Of a stretch of DNA of 64,000 nucleotides, positions 40,236 through 48,183 are shown piece by piece (the stretch's first letter is position 1; every line of letters starts with the position of its first letter). The notes beneath the pieces are model-generated. The model had not been told where the DNA came from. It saw only the letters and a list, made by a program, of their open reading frames with translations, and searched no databases. This DNA comes from Sinorhizobium sp. (GTDB lineage: Bacteria > Pseudomonadota > Alphaproteobacteria > Rhizobiales > Rhizobiaceae). Made by a program: the position numbers and the translations under genes. The DNA is taken from the NCBI GenBank assembly GCA_031178305.1, contig JAPSJG010000001.1, positions 8,780 to 72,779 of the forward strand. The letters are read 5' to 3'.

Positions 40236-41480
40236 ATGCCCGCCATCACGATCAAACCGGAACGTCTTCTTGCCGACCTGCACCGGCTCCGTGCGTTCGG
40301 AGCCTACAAGACCGGCGTCCACCGTCCCACCTATTCGCCGGACGACATGGCGGCACGCCGCTGGCTGGTGGCGCGTATGCAGGAAGCCGGCCTTTCCGCC
40401 CGAATGGACGGGATCGGCAACATAATCGGCCAGAACACGGCGGCGCGGCGGCTGCTGCTCGTCGGCTCGCATTCCGATACGCAGAATCATGCCGGCTGGC
40501 TCGATGGCGCAATGGGCGTCATCTATGGGCTGGAAATCGCCCGGGCGTTCTTTGAGGCCGGCACGCCCGGCGGCGCGGGCGTGGACGCGGCCGTCTTCGC
40601 CGATGAGGAGGCGCATTTTGCAAGTTTCCTCGGCAGCCGCTCGGCGATTGGCATGCTGGATGAAGCCGAGATCGATAGCGCCAGAAATCTCACGACCGGG
40701 GAGATGCTGCGGCAGGCGCTTGCCGGCGCCGGCCTTGCCGGTCTCGAGCGGCGAACCATCGATCCCTCCCGCTATCTGGGATATCTGGAAGCCCATATCG
40801 AGCAAGGCGACGATCTGGAGGCGCGCGGCTTCAACCTCGGCATCGTCACCAGCATCGTCGGCATCCATCAGTACCGCTTGCGGTTTTCCGGAGTCAGCAA
40901 TCATGCTGGCACCACCCGGATGGCCATTCGCCGGGACGCGGGCGCGGCGCTGGTTTCCTTTGCCTACGCGATCAACGAACGATTCCGGCAGCTGGCGGCG
41001 GAGCGCACCGTGTGGACGGTGGGTAATATTCGGCTTGCGCCCGGCCAGGTGAGCATCATCCCAAATCATGCGGAAATGCTGCTGCAGGTGCGCGATGACG
41101 ACCCGGCGGTGCTTTGCCGGATGCGCGCGGCGCTGGAGCATTTGGTGGCGGAAACGAGGCAGGCCGGGCCTTGCGCAGTCGAGCTCGAAATTTTGGCGGA
41201 GAGCGAGCCGCACCAGATGAGCCGCCATTTCCAGGATGCGCTTGGAAGCGCCGCGTCCCGCATGGCACCCGGGCAATGGCAGCGGATGCCCAGTGGTGCC
41301 GGACATGATGCTCAGATCATCGCACGCGTTATGCCAGCCGCAATGCTCTTCATTCCAAGCATTGGCGGCATCAGTCACCATGTGGACGAGGATTCCAGTG
41401 AAGCGGATATCGTGCTCGGATGTCAGGTCCTGGCCGATGCTTGCCGCCTTCTTCTCGAAGAGACACGACAGGATAATTGA
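40236..41480 (+). CDS. M20-family Zn hydrolase, N-carbamoyl-L-amino acid hydrolase/allantoate amidohydrolase-like
   Basis: A 414-residue HyuC/AllC-type binuclear metal hydrolase. GSHSDTQNHAGWLDGAMGV supplies the first His and bridging Asp, VFADEEAHFASFLGSRS the catalytic and metal Glu, LEAHIEQGDDLEARG the next His, a dimerisation/lid domain follows (FSGVSNHAGTTRMAIRRDAGAALV), and GISHHVDEDSSEADI the last His. Such enzymes remove a carbamoyl or ureido group from N-carbamoyl amino acids or allantoate. It follows the transporter genes by 72 bp and its stop directly precedes the ATG of the ThDP enzyme. It is paralogous to 44787-46031. Confidence 0.85.
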   Translation: MPAITIKPERLLADLHRLRAFGAYKTGVHRPTYSPDDMAARRWLVARMQEAGLSARMDGIGNIIGQNTAARRLLLVGSHSDTQNHAGWLDGAMGVIYGLEIARAFFEAGTPGGAGVDAAVFADEEAHFASFLGSRSAIGMLDEAEIDSARNLTTGEMLRQALAGAGLAGLERRTIDPSRYLGYLEAHIEQGDDLEARGFNLGIVTSIVGIHQYRLRFSGVSNHAGTTRMAIRRDAGAALVSFAYAINERFRQLAAERTVWTVGNIRLAPGQVSIIPNHAEMLLQVRDDDPAVLCRMRAALEHLVAETRQAGPCAVELEILAESEPHQMSRHFQDALGSAASRMAPGQWQRMPSGAGHDAQIIARVMPAAMLFIPSIGGISHHVDEDSSEADIVLGCQVLADACRLLLEETRQDN

Positions 41481-43088
41481 ATGCAGACCTTTGGCCAGTA
41501 TATCGTCGAAAGCCTCAAGGAATACGGTGTCGAATGCGTGTTCGGGATACCGGGAGTGCATACGATCGAGCTGTACCGGGGGCTGGCGGGCAGCGGCATC
41601 CGCCACATCACGCCGCGGCATGAACAGGGGGCAGGGTTCATGGCGGACGGCTATGCGCGGGTATCGGGCAAGCCGGGCGTCTGTTTCATCATCACCGGCC
41701 CGGGTCTCACCAACATCGCGACGGCGATGGGACAGGCCTATGGCGATTCCATTCCGATGCTGGTCCTGTCGACGGTCAATTCCGCTGGAGCGCTCGGCTC
41801 CGGCGAGGGACATTTGCATGAACTGCCCGACCAGAGCCAGCTGATGCGGCAGGTCAGCGCCTTCAGCCACACCGTTCATCACCCAGAGGAGTTCGACACC
41901 GTGCTCGCCCGGGCTTTCGCCCTGTTCGGGTCGGCGCGTCCGAGACCGGTTCATATCGAGATCCCGGTCGAGATGCTGTCGCGGCCAGTCAAGCGGACGC
42001 AGGCCCAGGCACTGCGCGCCGTGGTCACCCCTCCTGCCGCCGATCCGGACGCAGTGGTAGGGGTGGCGGCGCTTCTGGAAGCGGCCCGGCGCCCGCTGAT
42101 TATCGCCGGCGGTGGCGCTGTCGGTGCGGCCGATGCTATCGGCGCGCTGGCGGAGCGCCTGCAGGCGCCTGTCTTGATGACCATCAACGGACGGGGAATC
42201 CTGCCACCGGCCGACCCACTCGGCCTGTCAATCAGCGCTGCCAGCGCTCCGGCACTCGACCTGATGGAGGAAGCGGATCTGCTGCTTGCTGTCGGCACGG
42301 AGCTGGGGCCGACGGATTTCGACGAAAGCCTGAAGACGCGCCGTCACTTTGGCGGCAAGCTCATCCGCGTCGACATCGACCCCGAACAGCTGATGCGCTC
42401 GCTCCTGCCCGCGCACGGCCTTGCCGGCGATAGCCGCGCGACGGTCGAGGCGCTTCTCGGCGCGATTGCCCCGGCCGAGCGCCAGGGTTGGGGGGAAGCC
42501 GCCGTGCTGAAGGCAAGGCAGGTGCTGTCGCATGCGCTGTCTCCCGCCCAGTCCTTGCAGATCGCCATGCTGGACACACTGCGGGACAGCCTGCCCGGTG
42601 TCGTTCTTGTTGGCGATTCCAACCAGCCGGTCTATGCGGGCTGCACAGGCTTTGCCGCAGCTGGCCCGCAAAGCTTCTTCACTTCCGCCACCGGCTACGG
42701 AACTCTTGGATATGGCCTGCCCGCGGCGCTTGGCGCGCGCGTCGCCGCGCCGGACCGGCCGGTGGTTGCGATCATGGGGGATGGCGGGCTGCAATTTACC
42801 CTTGCGGAGATGGGCAGCGTCACGGAACTCGACGTGCCCCTCATCATGATACTGTGGAACAACCAGGGTTATGGAGAGATCGAGAAGGCCATGATCCGCT
42901 CGCAGGTCGAGCCGCTAGGTGTGCGGATCTTCACCCCGGATTTCAAGGCGATTGCCGTGGCGTTCGGCTGGGAACATACGACCGCCGGGGACTGCGCGGC
43001 GCTGTCCGGGATCGTCAGGGAAGCGGCCGCCGCAGGCCGCCGCCTTGTCATCGAAATCGATGAGGCCGGCTTCAAGCCGGTGGGTTGA
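41481..43088 (+). CDS. ThDP-dependent enzyme, 2-keto acid decarboxylase (5-guanidino-2-oxopentanoate decarboxylase/AruI-like)
   Basis: A 535-residue acetolactate-synthase-fold protein with all three domains. The Pyr domain has ECVFGIPGVHTIELYRGLAGSG and the catalytic Glu in TPRHEQGAGFMADGYARVSGKPG; the middle domain has PLIIAGGGAVGAADAIGALAERL; the PP domain has the ThDP motif GDGGLQFTLAEMGSVTELDVPLIMILWNNQGYG (GDG-x(26)-NN). The GIPGVH and ELYRGL wording is that of AruI-type 2-ketoarginine decarboxylases as I remember them. It would turn a 2-keto acid into an aldehyde, complementing the aminotransferase and aldehyde dehydrogenase of the related operon at 58-63 kb. No regulatory subunit of acetolactate synthase is present, which argues against branched-chain amino acid synthesis. 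Confidence 0.78.
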   Translation: MQTFGQYIVESLKEYGVECVFGIPGVHTIELYRGLAGSGIRHITPRHEQGAGFMADGYARVSGKPGVCFIITGPGLTNIATAMGQAYGDSIPMLVLSTVNSAGALGSGEGHLHELPDQSQLMRQVSAFSHTVHHPEEFDTVLARAFALFGSARPRPVHIEIPVEMLSRPVKRTQAQALRAVVTPPAADPDAVVGVAALLEAARRPLIIAGGGAVGAADAIGALAERLQAPVLMTINGRGILPPADPLGLSISAASAPALDLMEEADLLLAVGTELGPTDFDESLKTRRHFGGKLIRVDIDPEQLMRSLLPAHGLAGDSRATVEALLGAIAPAERQGWGEAAVLKARQVLSHALSPAQSLQIAMLDTLRDSLPGVVLVGDSNQPVYAGCTGFAAAGPQSFFTSATGYGTLGYGLPAALGARVAAPDRPVVAIMGDGGLQFTLAEMGSVTELDVPLIMILWNNQGYGEIEKAMIRSQVEPLGVRIFTPDFKAIAVAFGWEHTTAGDCAALSGIVREAAAAGRRLVIEIDEAGFKPVG

Positions 43089-43853
43089 AGCCCGGAAGCA
43101 CCGACAGCGCGGTGGGCTCGATCAGTGCGCCCTGACGCCCGGTGACGATGGAGGCGACATGGGCGGCGTGATGCGCCGCCTCCACCGAACTGCCAAGCGC
43201 GGTGAATCGTGCCAGGAAAGCGCCGTTGCGACTGTCCCCCGCACTCGTAGAATCGACGACGGCGGCAACCGGCACCGTCTCGATCCTGCGGATCGCGCAG
43301 TGGTCGCTCATCACGATGCCCTTGCCGCCATTCTTGACGATGATCCGATCCAAACCAAGTGCTTGATAGCGGGTGATGGTCGCCTGCGGGTCCGGCTCGG
43401 CGAAATGGAGCTGTTCGTCGTTGAAGGAAGGCGAGCGTGATGGCGGAAAAGACGATCGTGCCGGTGCGGCCGCTGGCCTCCTTGAGCCAGGCCGCATCGT
43501 CCGCAAGCCCGCGGCGTTCGAGCGCCAGCAGGAGAAGCTGCGCTCGCCCTTGCCGAGATGAATCATGTGCAGTTAGGGCAGCACATCCTGCAGCCGCCGG
43601 ATGCCCTGCCGTGCCTATGCCGTTTTGCCCGATGAACCGCTCCATTTCCAGCGAAAGACGGTCAGTTCCGATCGCCAAGACATAGGCGACTGCCCAACCG
43701 GGTGGCGAGAAGAGGCGGCGTAATAGGCGGTGTTCAGGCTTTCGCCGGTGAAGGAGTGCAAGATGCCGTCATCCCCCCGACTCGTGCCTGAGTTCCACCA
43801 TGAATTCGCCGATCGACACGCGTGCGCCCTGGCGCGCCCGCGCCCGTCGTCAT
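43072..43853 (-). pseudogene. kdgK: 2-keto-3-deoxygluconate kinase (PfkB family), frameshifted pseudogene
   Basis: Minus-strand pieces in three frames reconstruct a KdgK: VSIGEFMVELRHESGG at the N-terminus ending in a stop, then DDGILHSFTGESLNTAYYAAS after a frame change, VLAIGTDRLSLEMERFIGQNGIGTA, IRRLQDVLP-stop-LHMIHLGKGERSFSCWRSNAA, TIVFSAITLAFL, and RIIVKNGGKG with VVDSTSAGDSRNGAFLARF at the ATP/substrate site. At least four frame changes and two stops break it, and the middle is shortened (about 780 bp against about 900 for an intact gene). The start overlaps the upstream deacetylase stop by ATGA, so it was once coupled to that operon. The tail overlaps the ThDP enzyme gene by 17 bp. Confidence 0.85.
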
Positions 43854-44776
43854 GACGCCCGCCCGTCAGAGGCGGGATGGACGGTGCGCCAGTGCGAGGC
43901 GATGTCGATCCGCCGCGCCACCCAAACGTCTTCCAGCGTGGTGACGTGATCCAGAAAGCGCTCGAGATCGGCGGCACGCCCGGGCTTTCCGGCAATCCGG
44001 CAGTGCAGGCCCACATTCATCATCTTCGGCTGGGTCCGCCCCTCCTTGCGCAGGAGGTCGCAAGCCCGGGTCAGGTATGTGGCGAAATCCTGTGCCTGGA
44101 GGCCGAAGCCGTTGATATAGCGCCCGTCATTGTTGTCGAGCGTGTAGGGCACCACCAGCTGAGGCTCGACATTGTCGCTGACCCAGTATGGAAGGTCATC
44201 CGAGAAAGAATCCGAATCGTAGGCAAAGCCGCCGATCTCGGACAAGATACGCCGGGTGTTCATGCTCATCCGGCCCGTATACCAGCCCAGCGGCCGCTCG
44301 CCGGTGGCTTCCGTGTGGATGCGGATCGCCTCGAGAATCTGCCGGCGCTCCTCGCCCTCCGGCATGTCGGCATAGTTAATCCATTTCAGACCATGCGAAG
44401 CGATTTCCCATCCCGCATCCTTCATGGCGGCGACCGCGGCCGGATTTTTCCGAAGGGCCGTGGCAATACCGAAGACGGTCACAGGAAAGCCCCGCTCGGT
44501 CATCAGTCGGTGCAGCCGCCAGAAACCTGCGCGGCTGCCATACTCGTACTGAGATTCGACGTTGAGATTGCGCCGTCCTGCGAGCGGCAGTGTCGGCTCC
44601 TCCGTGAGAAGGGCCTCCGATCCGCCGTCGCCGTCGAGAATGCAGTTTTCACCGCCTTCCTCGTAGTTGATGACGAACTGGATGGCGAGCCGCGCACCGT
44701 TCGGCCATTGTGGGTCCGGGGGGCTTCCCGCAAATCCCTGGAGGTTGCGATGGGGTTTCAACGCCGATGTTGTCAC
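43850..44776 (-). CDS. Polysaccharide-deacetylase-fold amidase, PuuE allantoinase-like
   Basis: A 308-residue protein of the PuuE type. RLAIQFVINYEEGGENCILDGDGGSEALLTE is the typical PuuE opening, then RAGFWRLHRLMTERGFPVTVFGIATALRKNP, EIASHGLKWINYADMPEGEERRQILEAI (metal His region), WYTGRMSMNTRRIL and the late MMNVGLHCRIAGKPGRAADLERFLDHV. PuuE enzymes hydrolyse allantoin to allantoate without the classical allantoinase fold; the subfamily also includes amidases for other cyclic ureides or imides. GTG 44776 is supported by AGGAG 6-7 bp upstream. It is 10 bp from the carbamoyl-hydrolase-like gene, which would act on the ring-opened product. Confidence 0.82.
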   Translation of the reverse strand: MTTSALKPHRNLQGFAGSPPDPQWPNGARLAIQFVINYEEGGENCILDGDGGSEALLTEEPTLPLAGRRNLNVESQYEYGSRAGFWRLHRLMTERGFPVTVFGIATALRKNPAAVAAMKDAGWEIASHGLKWINYADMPEGEERRQILEAIRIHTEATGERPLGWYTGRMSMNTRRILSEIGGFAYDSDSFSDDLPYWVSDNVEPQLVVPYTLDNNDGRYINGFGLQAQDFATYLTRACDLLRKEGRTQPKMMNVGLHCRIAGKPGRAADLERFLDHVTTLEDVWVARRIDIASHWRTVHPASDGRAS

Positions 44777-44786
44777 AACGATCTCC

Positions 44787-46031
44787 TCAATAGGCCAGAC
44801 GATAAAGGCCGGCAGAGAGCACTTCGATTCCCGCCACGATGTCCTCTATGGATGAGAACTCGTCCGGCGTATGGCTGCGCCCGTCCTTGCTGCGCACGAA
44901 AATCATCGCCACCTTCGCGATCTTGGCCATCTGCTGCGAATCATGTCCGGCGCCGCTGGCCATCAGCATGGTGGGTACGCCCTGGGTATCTGCCGCACCC
45001 CTGAGCGTAGATACAAGACCCGGATCGGAAGGGCAGGCGGGGTGATCGATCATAATCTTCCAGCTGATCTCCAGGTTACGGCGTTTCGCCACCTCCCGCA
45101 TGAAGGCCTCGTGTGTCTCGTAGAGTTTCTGGCACAGAACCGGGTCCGGGTGGCGGGCATCGAGCGTGAAGGTGACGCTGTCAGGGATAATGGCCGTTGC
45201 ATTGGGTTTCACATGCACGCGCCCGACCGTCGATACGGCGGGACGGCCCAAGCGATGGGCGGTATCGACTACACCTGAGGCGATCTCGGCGAAACCCGCC
45301 ATCGGATCGCGGCGCAGGTCCATCGGGAAAGCGCCCGCATGGTTCTGTGTGCCACGCAGTTCGATCTCGTAGTGGCGTATCCCGGTAATCCCGGTCACCA
45401 CGGCGACCGGGAGGTTCGCATGTTCGAGGATCGGCCCCTGTTCGATGTGCAGCTCGACGAAACTGTCGATATCCGCGCGCCTGGCCTCCGGAATGAGCGC
45501 CGGGTCGAGGCCCACCGCGCGCATGGCGCTGGCGATCGTCTCGCCACCGAAGCCGATGGTCTTTTCCGGATCGTCGGCCCGGGTGCCGCCGGTGATGGCG
45601 CGCGAGCCCCAGAAATTGGCGGAGGGGAAGCGGCTCGATTCCTCTTCACAGAATGCGATGCATTCCAGTGTGCGCTTTGGCTGGCCGAACTGCTCCTTCA
45701 GCGCCTTCAGGGCAATCAGCCCCGCCAGAGCGCCTAGAATCCCGTCATAGCGCCCGCCCGGCGTCTGCGAATCGATGTGCGAACCGGACACGATGGACTT
45801 GCCTGGCTGGCTTCCCTCCAGCTTGCCCCAGACATTGCCGACACTGTCCATCCGCGCCTTCAGGCCGGCCTCCTCGCACCGGCGAGCGTAAAGCCGTGTC
45901 GCCTCGACCCATTCAGGAGAATAGACCGTGCGGGAAACACCTGTTCCTCCGTCAGATCCGTGCTCTGCCATTTCGAGGATCAGTCTCTCGACAAAGGCAG
46001 GGTCGATAGTGATGCGGGGAGTGGCCGTCAT
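44787..46031 (-). CDS. M20-family Zn hydrolase, allantoate amidohydrolase/N-carbamoyl amino acid hydrolase-like
   Basis: A 414-residue AllC/HyuC-type enzyme. Metal and catalytic motifs: GSHIDSQTPGGRYDGILGAL, AFCEEESSRFPSANFWGSRA, VELHIEQGPILEH, the dimer domain GTQNHAGAFPMDLRRDP, and KDGRSHTPDEFSSIEDIVAG. It should release carbamate/ammonium from a ureido acid such as allantoate or an N-carbamoyl amino acid. In the operon it follows RidA and precedes the PuuE-like amidase, a combination pointing to stepwise opening and degradation of a cyclic ureide. It shares family with the enzyme at 40236 but belongs to a different operon. Confidence 0.87.
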   Translation of the reverse strand: MTATPRITIDPAFVERLILEMAEHGSDGGTGVSRTVYSPEWVEATRLYARRCEEAGLKARMDSVGNVWGKLEGSQPGKSIVSGSHIDSQTPGGRYDGILGALAGLIALKALKEQFGQPKRTLECIAFCEEESSRFPSANFWGSRAITGGTRADDPEKTIGFGGETIASAMRAVGLDPALIPEARRADIDSFVELHIEQGPILEHANLPVAVVTGITGIRHYEIELRGTQNHAGAFPMDLRRDPMAGFAEIASGVVDTAHRLGRPAVSTVGRVHVKPNATAIIPDSVTFTLDARHPDPVLCQKLYETHEAFMREVAKRRNLEISWKIMIDHPACPSDPGLVSTLRGAADTQGVPTMLMASGAGHDSQQMAKIAKVAMIFVRSKDGRSHTPDEFSSIEDIVAGIEVLSAGLYRLAY

Positions 46032-46083
46032 GTGTGGCTCCGTTGAAGTGCAATTGGATGCTCGGCTGCAAATAGGATGGGGT

Positions 46084-46116
46084 GCCCCGCCTCTACGATG
46101 GAAGGAGAGACGGGGC
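46084..46116 (-). other. GC-rich hairpin between ridA and amidohydrolase genes
   Basis: GCCCCGCCTCT (46084-46094) and AGAGACGGGGC (46106-46116) pair at 10 of 11 positions around an 11-base loop, inside the 119-bp gap of the minus-strand operon. It may set relative expression of the flanking genes by RNA processing; no T run is present. Confidence 0.5.
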
Positions 46117-46150
46117 GGGTCGTCCTCGGGAGGAGGAGCCTTGAAAACTG

Positions 46151-46510
46151 TCAGGGCTTAAGCGCGAAGACCTGGATCTCCACCAGTAGACGGGGGTCTG
46201 CTAACGGAGCCTCCACGCACGCTCGTGCCGGGGCCGCGCCGGGCGAGACCCAAGTGTCCCAGACGCCGTTCATCGCGTCGAAATCGGTGCCGTGCTTGAG
46301 CCAGATATAGGCATGGGTAAGGGCGTTCTTGCTCGTGCCGGCCTCCGCCAGCAGCGTGTCAATGCGTTCAAGAATATTCGCAGTCTGTCCGGCGACATCC
46401 AAACTCCGGTCGGACGATACCTGTCCTGCAAGCACCACCATGGTGCCGCTCAGCGGGAACTCGACGATCTGGCTCATGCGGTTACTGCCGTGATGACGGA
46501 TGATGGGCAT
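46151..46510 (-). CDS. RidA/YjgF-family protein
   Basis: A 119-residue RidA-family protein: MVVLAGQVSSDRSLDVAGQTANILERIDTLLAEAGTSKNALTHAYIWL and a C-terminal APARACVEAPLADPRLLVEIQVFAL. The Arg in PARACVEA corresponds to the carboxylate-binding Arg of RidA. The Q and D spacing matches the subgroup often found in amidohydrolase operons, where members deaminate aminoacrylate- or imine-like intermediates or act on peroxyureido acids, as in pyrimidine (Rut) breakdown. It lies 30 bp downstream of the amidohydrolase gene. Confidence 0.88.
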   Translation of the reverse strand: MPIIRHHGSNRMSQIVEFPLSGTMVVLAGQVSSDRSLDVAGQTANILERIDTLLAEAGTSKNALTHAYIWLKHGTDFDAMNGVWDTWVSPGAAPARACVEAPLADPRLLVEIQVFALKP

Positions 46511-46540
46511 TTTGACGTTCCTGTTGTTGTGGAATTGTGT

Positions 46541-47989
46541 TCAAGAGCGAATGGGGAAGACGCGCGGTGACAGGGATTCGACGGAACGGCCAGCCCAGTC
46601 GCGCGCAGGCGCGTTGGCGATGACCTCTTGTTGCGCCCTGCGCAACATCTCGATGTCTTCATCGATCGCGAAGGCCACAAGCTGCCCGTTAGCAACCAGC
46701 TTCACCCCGTCGACGTAGACGTCACGGATAGCTCTGTCATTTGCCGAATAGACCAGGCTCCGCAACGGCTCGTAATCAGGCTGCATGTAGGGATTGGTCA
46801 TGTCGACTATGGAGAAATCGGCCTTGCAACCGGGGGCCAGGCGCCCGAGATCGGGCCTTCTGATGATGTCGGCGCCGCCGGACGTGGCGGCTGTGAAGGC
46901 TTCGGCGGTACTCGCGGCGGTAAAGCTTCCAGCGACGATGCGCCCCGCATAGCAGGCCATCCGGAGTTCATCGAGCATGTTGTGTGGAAATGTATCGGTA
47001 CCGATTCCGCAACGGATTCCAGCTTTTCGGTACCGGTGAAGCGTGTTCATCGCGATGCCGCGTCGTGCAAACACAACCGGGCAATGGGCGACTTGCGCGC
47101 CGCTGTCGCGCAGGAGCGAAAAGTCGTCCGCATGCGGGTAGTGCAGGAACGGGTGATCGTTGAGAAAAATGCCATGCCCGACGACGGTATCCTCGCCGAG
47201 CGCGCCGATCTTCGCCAGCCAACCGATCGGTGTTTCTCCATATCGCCTCACGATTTCCTGAAACTCGATGATGGACTGGGCCGCATGGATCTGGATCGGC
47301 TGCCCGCGGTCGCGCGCCGCCGCCAATGCGTCGCGGATTTGGCCCTCGCTGCAGGTATCAACCTGGGCAGGGGCGATGAAGCCCTGGATGCGGCCGCTGG
47401 CATGGCCGGACGCTTCGTCCGCTGCCGCAATCGCCTCGCGAAGCAGGCGGTCGCCCCGCGCAAAATCCAGATCGTAGCCGACCGAATGCCCGTCCCTGGT
47501 GTACCATGGTCCGGACCGGAACATGACCCAGAGCACTGCCCGGATGCCCATTTCTGCGTAATCCTCGGCCCATCCCTCCCGCGCTCCCCCGAGATCGCAT
47601 ATCGTGGTCACTCCGCTCTTCAAAAGTTCCGCAACTGCGACCCTGCAAGCATGCCGTCCATATTCGGCAGCTACATTGAACACGGGCATGAATTCATAGA
47701 GGGAGCTTTGCCCGAGCTTCGAACTGCCGAGCTCCTCCAGCATCCCCTTCCAGCCCGGTTCGTGCCCCGGGTGGGCGTGGATGTCGACGAAGCCAGGCAT
47801 GATCATGCGGCGTCGCCCGTCGATCTCTACATCGAAGTGGCCATTATAGGACTTGCCGACATGTAGAATACGGTCACCCGCAAATGCCAGATCGCCATTC
47901 TTTTCATAAACATGAGAAGAGGCGACGGCATCCCATGCGACCAGCCATTCGCAGTTCCGAATGACCGTTACAGTCCCGTTTTCGCTCAT
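46541..47989 (-). CDS. Amidohydrolase-superfamily deaminase/hydrolase (TrzN/AtzB/SsnA group), copy 1
   Basis: A 482-residue metal-dependent hydrolase. Zn ligands are in MPGFVDIHAHPGHEP (HxH, ~75-90), PIQIHAAQSIIEF, TVVGHGIFLND and GIGTDTFPHNML (Asp). The C-terminal beta-sandwich with IRRPDLGRLAPGCKADFSIVDM is standard for chlorohydrolases, guanine and 8-oxoguanine deaminases. It is paralogous to the divergent gene at 48184 along its whole length, with the same FARRGI, DPLRSLVYSANDRAIR-like and RDWAGRS segments. A palindromic site (47997-48012) lies 8 bp upstream of its ATG and overlaps the likely ribosome-binding region. Likely removes an amino or other leaving group from a heterocycle. Confidence 0.83.
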   Translation of the reverse strand: MSENGTVTVIRNCEWLVAWDAVASSHVYEKNGDLAFAGDRILHVGKSYNGHFDVEIDGRRRMIMPGFVDIHAHPGHEPGWKGMLEELGSSKLGQSSLYEFMPVFNVAAEYGRHACRVAVAELLKSGVTTICDLGGAREGWAEDYAEMGIRAVLWVMFRSGPWYTRDGHSVGYDLDFARGDRLLREAIAAADEASGHASGRIQGFIAPAQVDTCSEGQIRDALAAARDRGQPIQIHAAQSIIEFQEIVRRYGETPIGWLAKIGALGEDTVVGHGIFLNDHPFLHYPHADDFSLLRDSGAQVAHCPVVFARRGIAMNTLHRYRKAGIRCGIGTDTFPHNMLDELRMACYAGRIVAGSFTAASTAEAFTAATSGGADIIRRPDLGRLAPGCKADFSIVDMTNPYMQPDYEPLRSLVYSANDRAIRDVYVDGVKLVANGQLVAFAIDEDIEMLRRAQQEVIANAPARDWAGRSVESLSPRVFPIRS

Positions 47990-47996
47990 GTAACTT

Positions 47997-48012
47997 GTTC
48001 CGCATAACGAAT
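47997..48012. promoter_or_regulatory. IclR-type operator, copy 1 (amidohydrolase, minus)
   Basis: GTTCCGCATAACGAAT lies 8 bp upstream of the minus-strand amidohydrolase start. Read as given it aligns with the reverse complement of the 48164-48179 site (GTTCCGTATACAGAAC) at 12 of 16 positions, and the similarity continues (AATGTTC against AAAGTTC). It is the weakest of the three copies. Confidence 0.6.
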
Positions 48013-48163
48013 AATGTTCTTATAAAGGAACCTACGGGTTTGTTTTGGATTGTCAACGGTCCTCCGCAACATCTCACCGGGTTCATCTTTCAGCGGCCGC
48101 TCCACAAAAACCGGCTTGACAAGTTCGGCATTCACGGCAACCCTGATCCACAATAGGAACTTT

Positions 48164-48179
48164 GTTCTGTATACGGAAC
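48164..48179. promoter_or_regulatory. IclR-type operator, copy 2 (amidohydrolase, plus)
   Basis: GTTCTGTATACGGAAC is a palindrome at 14 of 16 positions and ends 4 bp before the ATG at 48184. It matches GTTCTGCATATGGAAC upstream of iclR (58008-58023) at 14 of 16 positions. The two-arm GTTC...GAAC layout is typical of IclR-family sites. Confidence 0.72.
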
Positions 48180-48183
48180 TACA

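Noticed and set aside
39912..41954. Long minus-strand open frame (about 680 codons)
   Set aside because: It runs antisense through the ATPase, carbamoyl-hydrolase and ThDP genes, which are clearly real. No motif is present in the antisense product.
41481..43088. Acetolactate synthase catalytic subunit (ilvB)
   Set aside because: The ThDP fold fits, but the GIPGVHTIELYRGL wording, lack of a regulatory-subunit gene and catabolic context favour a 2-keto acid decarboxylase.
46628..47866. Plus-strand open frame of about 412 codons
   Set aside because: Antisense to the minus-strand amidohydrolase, which carries complete Zn-binding motifs.
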